A DNA stretch of 64,000 nucleotides from Dehalococcoidia bacterium (GTDB lineage: Bacteria; Chloroflexota; Dehalococcoidia; UBA2979). The stretch spans positions 1-64,000 of the forward strand of contig JAPYRK010000010.1 in the NCBI GenBank assembly GCA_029941115.1, written 5' to 3'. The notes under the pieces are model-generated. The model was not told the origin of the DNA, searched no databases, and saw only the letters and a list, made by a program, of their open reading frames with translations. The position numbers were made by a program, and so were the translations under genes. How positions within the stretch are numbered: position 1 is the stretch's first letter; each line of letters begins with the position of its first letter. Below, one piece after another: positions 39,016 through 48,137 of the stretch.

Positions 39016-40245
39016 CTACGTCCGTTTTTCTGCCGAAATGATAAGTTCATCCGCGCCCCGCAGGAGCAGCGTACCACCTCTGGTAAGTCCGCCCTTTACC
39101 GGAGCGAACGAGCTGAATTCTTCGAAAAGTCGCTTGAATGCCGTGCCGGCCTCAACTCTCGCGAGTGGGGCCCCAAGACAAAAATGAATGCCGTGTCCAA
39201 ACGACAAATGGCGCTTCTCTCTCCGATCAAAAAGGAATGTGTCGGGATCGGAATATGCTGCCGGATCACGGTTCGCTGCTCCCAACATACACATCAATAC
39301 ATCACCTTTGGTTATCAGGGTTCCCAGCACCTCCGTATTCCGAGTAGCCACCCGTACGAGACCTTGAACGGGACTGTCGTAACGAAGAGTTTCCTCGATT
39401 ACGGACGGTATAATATCGGGATTCGCCGCGATTTGATCAAGCACGTTGTGGTGATTTAGCAGTGCCAGCATGCCGTTCCCAATTAGATTGGTGGTAGTTT
39501 CATTACCTGCCACGAGCAACAATATAGTGAACGATATTGCCTCATCTCGGGTGAGCTTGTCGCCGGTCTCATCCTGATCATTCACGATGGCAGAAATTAA
39601 ATCGTCTTCTGGGCTACTTAATCTTCTATCAATAATCTCGCCCAGATACGCCACCATTTCCTCGGTTACGACACGTCTGCGCTCTAATTCAGCGGGATCA
39701 GGTACCAGTTTCGTAGCGCTGGCTACTACCGTCGACCACTCTTTAAATCGTATGCGCTCACTTGGAGGTATTCCAAGCATCTCCGCGATAACTATGACCG
39801 GAAGAGGTTGAGCCAGGCCCGCCATAAGGTCAAATTTGGACTCAGTTCGTAACGATTCCACAAGTGAATCCGTTACATCAGTAATATGTTCGTCGAGTGC
39901 AGCGATACGCTTCGGTGTGAACGTTTTGTTCACAATAGCGCGCAGTCGGGTATGGTCCGGTGGGTCACTGGTCAGCACATTGCGCACATATCCCAGAGGA
40001 TTTGCCTCTGCTTCGCGCGCCACCTCATTTGCGATCGCACCGGACGCGTACCGTGGATTAGATGAAAAAATTTCAGGGTCTTTGAGAATCGCGCTACAAG
40101 CCTCGTGAGACGTAATCACCCAGGCATTAAGCGCGTCTGAGTGATATATCGGAGCATAATCTCTTGCACGCGCGTATTGTACATATGGATTGGATTTAAA
40201 TGATGGAATAAAGGGATTGAAAACTGCGGTCTGGCCCTGCGTCAT
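39016..40245 (-). CDS. Cytochrome P450
   Basis: LSFGHGIHFCLGAPLARVE heme motif; AGNETT I-helix; ETLR. Confidence 0.95.
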   Translation of the reverse strand: MTQGQTAVFNPFIPSFKSNPYVQYARARDYAPIYHSDALNAWVITSHEACSAILKDPEIFSSNPRYASGAIANEVAREAEANPLGYVRNVLTSDPPDHTRLRAIVNKTFTPKRIAALDEHITDVTDSLVESLRTESKFDLMAGLAQPLPVIVIAEMLGIPPSERIRFKEWSTVVASATKLVPDPAELERRRVVTEEMVAYLGEIIDRRLSSPEDDLISAIVNDQDETGDKLTRDEAISFTILLLVAGNETTTNLIGNGMLALLNHHNVLDQIAANPDIIPSVIEETLRYDSPVQGLVRVATRNTEVLGTLITKGDVLMCMLGAANRDPAAYSDPDTFLFDRREKRHLSFGHGIHFCLGAPLARVEAGTAFKRLFEEFSSFAPVKGGLTRGGTLLLRGADELIISAEKRT

Positions 40246-40269
40246 AGGATCTACAGTAATACCGATGAA

Positions 40270-41532
40270 CTATAACGTCACTGATATCTCCAGAGCCTTG
40301 GGTCCGCGAGCAAACCAGTCCTCTGTTCGAGGAAGACTACCCGGCTCCATTTGATCAGATAGTCGAAACGAAGACGTTTTTTCTAACAATGACCTAAATA
40401 CTTCTTGTAGAGCAATTCGCGCCAATGGGGCGCCCACGCAGTAATGAGAGCCTCTGCCAAAAGCCAGCGATGGTGGAGCGTCACTGCCTGAATTGGATCG
40501 ATAACGCTCGACGTCAAATATGTCCGGATTTTCAAATACATCTGGATCTCGGTTGGTTCCACCAACCAACACCATGACGACGTCATTCTCCTTCATTTGG
40601 ACTCCTGAAAATAACAGATCCGAGGTTACCCACCGCACCAGAACTTGTTGCGGTGGGTCAAATCTCAATATTTCATCAACAGCCGAATCCAGAAGCTCGC
40701 TATTCTCTCTCAAAGCTGACTGTGCGGTATCGCTGATGGCAAAGGCCAAAATTCCGTTTGTGATGGCTTCTGCTGTAGTAGCGCTTCCGGCCTGAGCCAA
40801 ATCCACCACAAGAGCTAGTAGTTCTTCTGTTGATGGCAGGTCCTCCTCAGTGTTATCACTCGATATTTCTTCTGCACGTGCAATCGACGACAGAACAGAA
40901 TCACTCGCCACGCGCTCGTCATGCGAGACGGATTCCAAGAATTCGGTAAGTCTGACCTTGGCTTCTCGCGCCGCGCGCCGCTTTGCTACGGTCACATCAT
41001 TGAAATTAGTCTGCATTAAGGCAAACGTATCGCTCATCACCTGATCCCGATCATCTACATGAAGTCCGAGCTGGAGACTTAATATAGTCTCTGGCACCTT
41101 CACTGCGAGAGACTGCACTACCTCAACCACCCCACCAGAATGGGCACCTAACAGGTCATCGATCAGCATAGAAACTTCGATCCGTATATCGTTCCGTAGC
41201 TTCTCCAAAATACTGGGGGCAAATCCGCGCGCGACGATTCTTCGAAGACGGGTGTGCGAGAAGGAATCCAACTGAGCCAGTCGTTCAACATTGCCCAAGG
41301 CAGAGTTCTGCCGAACATATGCCAGACTCTCAGATACCTTGGAACTCGCACGGCTTGGATTAGAGGAAAATGTTTCATAGTCCTGCAATACTTCTAACCC
41401 GTACTGATATGAAGTGATGATCCAGGCGTTCACAGTTTCTGAATAATGAACTGGTTCATCACTCCGAAGTCTCGCCAAGGATGAATACGGATCCGCCATA
41501 TAGGACGGTCGAAATGGATTGAAGTACGCCAT
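40270..41532 (-). CDS. Cytochrome P450 (atypical I-helix)
   Basis: LAFGRGSHYCVGAPLARIAL heme motif; AGSATT in I-helix; EILR. Confidence 0.93.
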   Translation of the reverse strand: MAYFNPFRPSYMADPYSSLARLRSDEPVHYSETVNAWIITSYQYGLEVLQDYETFSSNPSRASSKVSESLAYVRQNSALGNVERLAQLDSFSHTRLRRIVARGFAPSILEKLRNDIRIEVSMLIDDLLGAHSGGVVEVVQSLAVKVPETILSLQLGLHVDDRDQVMSDTFALMQTNFNDVTVAKRRAAREAKVRLTEFLESVSHDERVASDSVLSSIARAEEISSDNTEEDLPSTEELLALVVDLAQAGSATTAEAITNGILAFAISDTAQSALRENSELLDSAVDEILRFDPPQQVLVRWVTSDLLFSGVQMKENDVVMVLVGGTNRDPDVFENPDIFDVERYRSNSGSDAPPSLAFGRGSHYCVGAPLARIALQEVFRSLLEKTSSFRLSDQMEPGSLPRTEDWFARGPKALEISVTL

Positions 41533-41632
41533 TCATACAGAGTACCCCGTGATGAGAATTTCAAACTGTTTTTACTGAAATCTACTGGTAAGGTGGATTA
41601 ATATCAAAATTTGCGTCGACGGAGTTAATGCC

Positions 41633-43039
41633 TTGTCCTCAAAAACTTATTCTGCAGAGACTACTGAGCTTGAGTCACCCTTTAGGGGTATAGACCTGTC
41701 GAAGCCCACTTATGGCAAGTTCCGAAGATTAATCCCTCTCGCCTATACCTTGCTCACAGTCTGGTTGAAGTGGAGGACGCTCCGAATTAAGAGACGCCTG
41801 TTTGGGGTCGAGCGGATGGAGGCAGCGACTCACAAATTCCATTCAGATGCGGCGATTTCTGTAGTTCGACTGGCCGTCAAGCAACAGGGCATGATAGTTA
41901 AAATGTGTCAATTTTTGGGTGCACGTGCTGATGTTCTTATGGAGGAATACGTCCGGACACTTTCGCTCGTGCATGATTCTATACCTCCAAGACCTTGGCT
42001 AGAAGTGAAAAATCGAATAGAAGAGGAACTGGGAGCGCCAGTCGAGAACCTATTTAAGTCCATCTCCGAAGAGCCAGTAGCCGCAGCCTCACTGGCACAG
42101 GTACATCGGGGGCGCACACATGATGGGCATGATGTGGCAGTGAAGATTCAGCATGTAGGCATAGACAAAATTGTCGAGTGGGATCTTGAGGCTGTTGACT
42201 TGCTCTCTAATATATGGAGTCGACTTGAAACTATCATCGATTTCCGCCCGATGGTTGCCGAAATGCGTAGAAATGCACCAGAAGAAATTGACTTCGTCCA
42301 TGAAGGACGTGCGGCCGAAGAAATAGCTAATCTTCTCTCAGACAGAAATGATACAACCGTCCCGAAAATTTTCTGGGAGCTTAGCTCATTACGAGTTCTC
42401 ACAATGGACTACATCGACGGCATAAAAATTACTGATACTAAAGCTTTGCGAGAGGCAGGTGTAAACCCGCCCGATGTCGCTGATGTGCTCATTGATTTGT
42501 ATAACAACATGATTCTCAAATACGGCATGTTTCATGCAGATCCGCACCCTGGAAACCTCTTCGTGTTACCGCCTAAAAGTGAAGACGAGTCTCTACGGAT
42601 CGGGCTGGTTGATTTTGGACTTACTAAGTCAATAGAGACTGATTTTCGAGAGCAGTTAATGGTCCTAACCAGCGCCATCATTGAGCAGCAATCAGATGTA
42701 ATTTCAACCACTATGACAGACATGGGATTCAGGACTCGTGAAGACGACCCAGAGACGTATACCGCGCTGGGAGAAGCATTCCTCGGAGATGTGCTTCGTT
42801 CAGGAAAAGCCTATGCTGATCAGGAAATGGTTGCAGAGGTAAATGAAAATCTTGGAAAGCTATTGCGAGCTAATCCTATTCTAGACCTCCCAGGTGACGT
42901 GATCCTGATTGCACGAGTCATGGGATTACTTTCCGGTCTCGGTCGGACTCTGGAATCAGAAACTGACCTACTCATCTCGGTACTACCATACCTTGATCCT
43001 GATAAGGACCAGGCTAGTGATGATGATCTCTTCGCCTAA
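41633..43039 (+). CDS. ABC1/UbiB-family (AarF) kinase-like protein
   Basis: EPVAAASLAQVHRGRTHDGHDVAVKIQHVGI; GMFHADPHPGNLFV; TTG start with GGAG upstream. Confidence 0.93.
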   Translation: MSSKTYSAETTELESPFRGIDLSKPTYGKFRRLIPLAYTLLTVWLKWRTLRIKRRLFGVERMEAATHKFHSDAAISVVRLAVKQQGMIVKMCQFLGARADVLMEEYVRTLSLVHDSIPPRPWLEVKNRIEEELGAPVENLFKSISEEPVAAASLAQVHRGRTHDGHDVAVKIQHVGIDKIVEWDLEAVDLLSNIWSRLETIIDFRPMVAEMRRNAPEEIDFVHEGRAAEEIANLLSDRNDTTVPKIFWELSSLRVLTMDYIDGIKITDTKALREAGVNPPDVADVLIDLYNNMILKYGMFHADPHPGNLFVLPPKSEDESLRIGLVDFGLTKSIETDFREQLMVLTSAIIEQQSDVISTTMTDMGFRTREDDPETYTALGEAFLGDVLRSGKAYADQEMVAEVNENLGKLLRANPILDLPGDVILIARVMGLLSGLGRTLESETDLLISVLPYLDPDKDQASDDDLFA

Positions 43040-43117
43040 CCAATAGAATATCGAGTTAAGTTTGCTCGAATCAATTCACTTACTCTATCGGGTTCTTATC
43101 AATTAAGCTTGCATGTA

Positions 43118-43164
43118 TTCATTTTATACGTTATTGTTCATTTAAATGAATGATAATTCATTTT
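43118..43164. promoter_or_regulatory. Three TTCATTT repeats at 19/20-bp spacing with central 14-bp palindrome
   Basis: TTCATTTT at 43118, TTCATTTAAATGAA palindrome at 43137-43150, TTCATTTT at 43157; upstream of microprotein A. Confidence 0.45.
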
Positions 43165-43189
43165 GTCGGGCAATAGATAGGAGTCTAAA

Positions 43190-43324
43190 GTGATAACCCC
43201 GAAAGAGTACATTAATGGCGTGTTGAGCAAAGGTCGTAAGACCGGACCTCTCTTTGAAGAAGCCAAGAAGGATTACCGAAGATGGCTTCGCGAAGAAAAC
43301 AGCAACTGGCGCTGTACTTTATAA
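43190..43324 (+). CDS. Microprotein A (44 aa, unknown): MITPKEYINGVLSKGRKTGPLFEEAKKDYRRWLREENSNWRCTL
   Basis: GTG start with AGGAG upstream; aligns without gaps to microprotein B; below ORF-track cutoff. Confidence 0.65.
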   Translation: MITPKEYINGVLSKGRKTGPLFEEAKKDYRRWLREENSNWRCTL

Positions 43325-43357
43325 GTACTAACAGCCATAAATGTCAGGAGTAATAAT

Positions 43358-43480
43358 ATGAAACTTACGAATTACGTCAGCTACATTACGCGAAAAAATC
43401 GCGGTGTCGCGCCAAACTATGATGAGGCTAAAAAGGATTTTTTAGCGATGATACGTAGACGCAATATAAGTCACCTTTAA
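43358..43480 (+). CDS. Microprotein B (40 aa, unknown): MKLTNYVSYITRKNRGVAPNYDEAKKDFLAMIRRRNISHL
   Basis: ATG start with AGGAG upstream; shares Y..K.R...P..[FY][DE]EAKKD[FY] with microprotein A. Confidence 0.65.
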   Translation: MKLTNYVSYITRKNRGVAPNYDEAKKDFLAMIRRRNISHL

Positions 43481-43524
43481 CGCTAAAATGCTTAGAAATC
43501 TAAGTATTTAGCTAATGATGATCG

Positions 43525-43582
43525 TTTCCTTACTTTGGGCTAACCTACTCGCGTAAGTATCCCTCAGTCCAAAGTAAGGAAA
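43525..43582 (+). promoter_or_regulatory. 14-bp perfect inverted repeat (TTTCCTTACTTTGG...CCAAAGTAAGGAAA, 30-nt spacer) in the TetR leader
   Basis: Arms 43525-43538 and 43569-43582; right arm contains the AAGGAA ribosome-binding region 10 nt before the ATG. Confidence 0.6.
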
Positions 43583-43592
43583 TTCAATAAAT

Positions 43593-44255
43593 ATGCCACG
43601 CAGGCCCGAGCGATACCTAGAAGAACGAAAACAAGACATCATTCGGGCAGCGAAGCAGATGTTCGTGCAGCAGGGTTATGCATCCACAACAATTAGCCAG
43701 ATAGCAACTGAAGCCGAGATGGCAACCGGTACGCTTTATCGGTACTTTAAGAGCAAAGACGAACTAATTTGGGCCGTTTCACACGAACATATCGAAGAAG
43801 AACTTCAAGCCTTTACGACTTTAGAAAAAGAATCAACATCTGCCGGAGATCAGCTTCTGGAGATTTTATTGAAACCGTATCAAAATACTGATGTCGACCA
43901 GAGCCGACAAGATGCGATTATCAGCCTGGAATCGACCTTGGCTGCTTTGAGAAGCGATGGACTTAAAGAAAAAGTTGCGACAGATATTTCCATGTCGATC
44001 GACGCGTTAACCGAACTAATCCAAAAAGCCCAAGCACAAGGTGAAGTAAACCCTCAATTCAGCCCGTCCGCACTTTCAGCATTGCTCCATGGCACTGCAA
44101 GCGGTTTGGCAAGTCTCAGGCCTCTACTGTCTGAAAATTCGACCTATATCGTGGCCGCACAAGATCTTCTAATTAAACTGGTGGAATCACTCTATAGTCC
44201 TTCTCTTGCGAAACGTTCACAGGATAAAAAAAGCATGCCATCAACACCTGAATGA
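43593..44255 (+). CDS. TetR-family transcriptional regulator
   Basis: IIRAAKQMFVQQGYASTTISQIATEAEMATGTLYRYFKSKDELIWAV HTH. Confidence 0.95.
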   Translation: MPRRPERYLEERKQDIIRAAKQMFVQQGYASTTISQIATEAEMATGTLYRYFKSKDELIWAVSHEHIEEELQAFTTLEKESTSAGDQLLEILLKPYQNTDVDQSRQDAIISLESTLAALRSDGLKEKVATDISMSIDALTELIQKAQAQGEVNPQFSPSALSALLHGTASGLASLRPLLSENSTYIVAAQDLLIKLVESLYSPSLAKRSQDKKSMPSTPE

Positions 44256-44315
44256 GGCGTTTTAACAGTCCAGCCCAAAGTCGAACATAAGACCACTGGT
44301 GCTAATCTATAACTC

Positions 44316-47300
44316 ATGACCACAAGCCACACCTCGCATCGATCGGTAATTTCTGGAGAAGGCGCTCCAACGCATTCCTCCGTCCAAAATGCGCTGAATC
44401 TACTGGAAGGGCCAGACCATCTTCTTCAACAGATTGAGGTGGCTCTAGTAAGCGCACTTGCCGGGGGCGCAGAAGATGTTGATACATCCAGAGCTCGAAG
44501 ACTTCTCTACGCCACAGACGCATCGATCTATGAAATGGAGCCGGTTGCGGTTACTTTCCCTCGAGACACCAGCGATGTTCAAGCAATCGTGCAAGTCGCG
44601 AATACCTTCGGTGTTCCCATTCTTCCAAGAGGAGCCGGTACGAGTTTGGCGGGGCAAGGTGTCAACCATGCAATAGTGATTGACTTCACTCGCTACATGA
44701 ATCAGGTATTGGAGATAGATCCGTCTTCGGTGACCGCACGTGTCCAGCCAGGACTAGTAGTTGACGCACTCAATAAACAAGCCAAAAGGCACCAACTCAT
44801 GTACCCCGTGGACCCGTCCACCAGAAATAGAGCAACTATAGGTGGTGGTATTGGCAACAATTCATGTGGTGCGCACTCGCTCAGACACGGAAAAACGAGT
44901 GACCAGTTAATTTCAGTCACCGTCGTACTCAATGACGGAAGTATTATCCGCACCAAAAATGTCTCGGGTTCAGAATTAGAGGAAAAATTAGACGGCGACG
45001 CACGTGAATCAGAGTTGTACCGATCTATTCGCGAGATTGCGCAATCGCGACAAGCAGAAATAGAGGCATACTTCCCAAAGATACCTAGGCGTGTATCTGG
45101 TTATAACCTTGACACTGTACTTACATACGACGATGGTCGTGGTGAAAGTATGGACATCGGTCAAATGATTGTGGGCAGTGAGGGAACTCTAGGAATTGTC
45201 ACGGAGGCGACTCTCAAGCTTGCCCCACTTGCTGTTAAAACGGGGATAATTGCGCTTCATTTCGAATCTATAGAAGATGCGTGCCGAGCAGCTCCTATTG
45301 CGGTCACACACGACCCCGCAGCGGTCGAACTAGTTGATAGAACAATCATCGAACGCTGTCGCGAAAGCTTTAGCTATAAATCTCTAATTGAGTTCGTAAT
45401 AGGTACTCCAGGAGGCCTGCTATTGGTCGAAGTAGATGGAGAAACTGAGCAAGAAGTCATCGAAAAACTAAATGCACTAAGTAAAGACTTCAGGGGTCGT
45501 GGCCTCACTCAAGATATGGTTGTTACCACTAACTCAGGAGAACAAGCTCGAATGTGGCGAATGAGAGAAGCCGGCCTCGGACTGTTAATGTCCGTGCGGG
45601 GAGATGCAAAACCAGTAGCCTTCGTTGAAGATGGGGCCGTTGAACCTGAATTTTTAGGAGATTACGTCGCTCGATTCGAGGAAATAGTACAACGTTATGG
45701 ACTACCCACCGCGTACTATGGCCACGCTGGTGCAGGATGCCTACACATCAGACCCATGATCAATCTCAAAGAATTAGATGGCCCCGAAAACGCTGAAATT
45801 TTGGCTCAAGAAATCGCCGATTTAATTCTGGAATTTGGAGGCTCACTCAGCGGTGAGCACGGTGACGGGATAGTACGAGGTGCTTTTACGGAGCGTATGT
45901 TTGGACCCGCCTTGGTGGATAGTTTCCGTGATGTCAAATTAGCATTTGATCCGGACTCATTAATGAACCCAGGGAAAATTATTGATACCCCAAGGTTCAA
46001 TGACAATCTGCGACTTTCACCAAAAACCGCCAGCCTCACCCCACCCACGTTTTTAAATTGGGAGGAATGGGGTGGCATTGCACGGGCCGCCGAACAATGT
46101 AATGGGCAAGGAGCATGCCTAAAGGATGTTGGCACGATGTGCCCGTCCTTCATGGTCACGAAAGATGAAGAACACTCCACACGAGGTCGAGCCAATTTAC
46201 TCCGCCAAGTGCTGAATCAGTCGCTGCCACCGGAAGAGCTCACGGGGGATCGAATCCACGATGCACTTGACCTCTGCGTGGAATGCAAGGCATGTAAGAA
46301 CGAATGTCCTTCGGCCGTTGATATGGCTCTCCTGAAGTCAGAGGTACTCGCCCTACGCCACGCAGAACAAGGTGTGCCACTCAGGGATAGAATTTTTGCT
46401 GGTATCGCGAGAGGCGCCAAACTAAATCAGTTGCTAGGTATCAGATCGTTGACAAACTGCGTAAGCCGGATCGGTTTTGTGAAGGTACTGCTTGACCAAT
46501 TTCTCGGAATTCATAAGTCGAGACCGCTTCCTGAATTCGCGCCAATCTCGTTCGTAGAATGGTTTCAAAAAAACCATAGTGTCGGACGCGCAACCACAAA
46601 TGGAACGATCGTACTCTTTGTCGATACGTTTACAAATTATTTTCAGCCTCAGATTGGTAAAGCAGCGGTAATGGTGTTAGAAGCCTTAGGTTACGCCGTT
46701 CAGATAACACAACAAAATGAATGCTGCGGAAGACCTATGATCTCAAAAGGATTACTGGGTGACGCTCGGAATGCCGCTGCTAAGAACTTAAAAAGCTTGG
46801 AAAGTTTTATCGAAGCCGGCATTCCAATTGTAGGCTTAGAGCCATCCTGCTTGCTGACCTTTCGGGACGAATATCCGCTGTTGCTGCACAACTCGCCTCC
46901 CCTTGCAAAACTTGCGGATGCTGCAGCAAAGCAGTCGTTTCTTATCGAAGAATTTATCACTCGCTGTGCCATTGAAAACGAAAGCTCGGTTCGAAGTATT
47001 TTTCAAGGTGGAACGAGCGTTTCCATTCATATCCACTGCCATGAGAAAGCATTGGTTGGTACGGAACAGGCCCTTAAAGTCTTGGATCTCGCCAACATCC
47101 CAGCAAATTTGATTGATTCGGCGTGTTGTGGCATGGCCGGCTCATTTGGTTTTGAAACAGAACACTATGAGGTCTCCCGGGCAATGGCAGAACGAACATT
47201 GATCCCCGCAATTCGTGAAATGCCTGAGTCCGAGCGACTACTAATCACCGGCACTTCCTGCCGACAGCAGCTAGATCATTTCAGCTCAAAAACACCAATA

Positions 47301-47342
47301 CATCTAGTCGAAGCATTAGCTGAATCGTTAATAAATAAATAG
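44316..47342 (+). CDS. FAD-binding oxidase / 4Fe-4S / CCG-domain fusion (GlcD-GlcF-like, D-lactate or 2-hydroxyacid dehydrogenase type)
   Basis: PRGAGTSLAGQGVN, GGGIGNNSCGAHS, CVECKACKNECPSAVDMA, CCGRPMISKG, CCGMAGSFGFE. Confidence 0.93.
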   Translation: MTTSHTSHRSVISGEGAPTHSSVQNALNLLEGPDHLLQQIEVALVSALAGGAEDVDTSRARRLLYATDASIYEMEPVAVTFPRDTSDVQAIVQVANTFGVPILPRGAGTSLAGQGVNHAIVIDFTRYMNQVLEIDPSSVTARVQPGLVVDALNKQAKRHQLMYPVDPSTRNRATIGGGIGNNSCGAHSLRHGKTSDQLISVTVVLNDGSIIRTKNVSGSELEEKLDGDARESELYRSIREIAQSRQAEIEAYFPKIPRRVSGYNLDTVLTYDDGRGESMDIGQMIVGSEGTLGIVTEATLKLAPLAVKTGIIALHFESIEDACRAAPIAVTHDPAAVELVDRTIIERCRESFSYKSLIEFVIGTPGGLLLVEVDGETEQEVIEKLNALSKDFRGRGLTQDMVVTTNSGEQARMWRMREAGLGLLMSVRGDAKPVAFVEDGAVEPEFLGDYVARFEEIVQRYGLPTAYYGHAGAGCLHIRPMINLKELDGPENAEILAQEIADLILEFGGSLSGEHGDGIVRGAFTERMFGPALVDSFRDVKLAFDPDSLMNPGKIIDTPRFNDNLRLSPKTASLTPPTFLNWEEWGGIARAAEQCNGQGACLKDVGTMCPSFMVTKDEEHSTRGRANLLRQVLNQSLPPEELTGDRIHDALDLCVECKACKNECPSAVDMALLKSEVLALRHAEQGVPLRDRIFAGIARGAKLNQLLGIRSLTNCVSRIGFVKVLLDQFLGIHKSRPLPEFAPISFVEWFQKNHSVGRATTNGTIVLFVDTFTNYFQPQIGKAAVMVLEALGYAVQITQQNECCGRPMISKGLLGDARNAAAKNLKSLESFIEAGIPIVGLEPSCLLTFRDEYPLLLHNSPPLAKLADAAAKQSFLIEEFITRCAIENESSVRSIFQGGTSVSIHIHCHEKALVGTEQALKVLDLANIPANLIDSACCGMAGSFGFETEHYEVSRAMAERTLIPAIREMPESERLLITGTSCRQQLDHFSSKTPIHLVEALAESLINK

Positions 47343-47441
47343 ACATCACCAAAATACTAGCCAAACCAAAATGAGACCCATGGTGCAGATGCATATATTT
47401 TAGTTATTCTATATCTAGATATCTGGACGGAAAAAATAACA

Positions 47442-48137
47442 ATGTCGAAACATCATTACAGGAAACAGAAAATCGCAGTCCTCGGACTCGGAAGATTTGG
47501 GTCTACGCTCGCTCGTGACCTCCAAGCAATGGGACACGAAGTCATTGGCATCGATCACAATAGCAACACTATTAAATCGCTCTCGGCAGAGTTATTTCAT
47601 ATTGCCGAAGCCGAGGCATCTGACGCTGACGCTCTAAAATTTTTAGGAATTCCTCACTGTGACGCTGCTGTAGTAGCATTTTCCGCGCAAGATCTCGAAA
47701 CGAGTATTCTCGCTACGCTCACGCTGAAACAAGAGATGCAAATACCCCGAGTGATAGCAAAGGCGGCAAACGCGAGACATGGTGAAATCCTTGAACGGGT
47801 CGGTGCTGATGAAATCAAGTATCCGGAAAGAGAATCAGGCCGCCACCTCGCTCTCGCCTGGTCAGATCAGGGGCATGAAGCTGATAACCTTGAGATAAGC
47901 AATCAGTATCTGATTACAAGAATCAAAGCCCCCTCAAAGTTACATACTGAAACATTCGCGAGTATTAGAAACCAATACCCTAATCTTGACTTTATTATGT
48001 GGATGGACGGTGAAGGCGCATTAACTTTGACGCCATCTGATAATGACATCCTTCGAAAGAATCATCTACTCGTTATCGGAGGAAATCCCAACGAAATTGA
48101 GGACTTCCTAGATGCCGTGCGTGAAGAATCCACCTAG
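47442..48137 (+). CDS. RCK/TrkA-type NAD-binding K+ transport regulator
   Basis: KIAVLGLGRFGSTLARDLQAMGHEVIGIDHN; LTLKQEMQIPRVIAKAANARHGEILERVGADEIKYPE. Confidence 0.93.
   Translation: MSKHHYRKQKIAVLGLGRFGSTLARDLQAMGHEVIGIDHNSNTIKSLSAELFHIAEAEASDADALKFLGIPHCDAAVVAFSAQDLETSILATLTLKQEMQIPRVIAKAANARHGEILERVGADEIKYPERESGRHLALAWSDQGHEADNLEISNQYLITRIKAPSKLHTETFASIRNQYPNLDFIMWMDGEGALTLTPSDNDILRKNHLLVIGGNPNEIEDFLDAVREEST

Noticed and set aside
38983-39459. 158-aa plus-strand ORF
   Set aside because: Antisense to a P450 with clear heme motif; no recognisable domain
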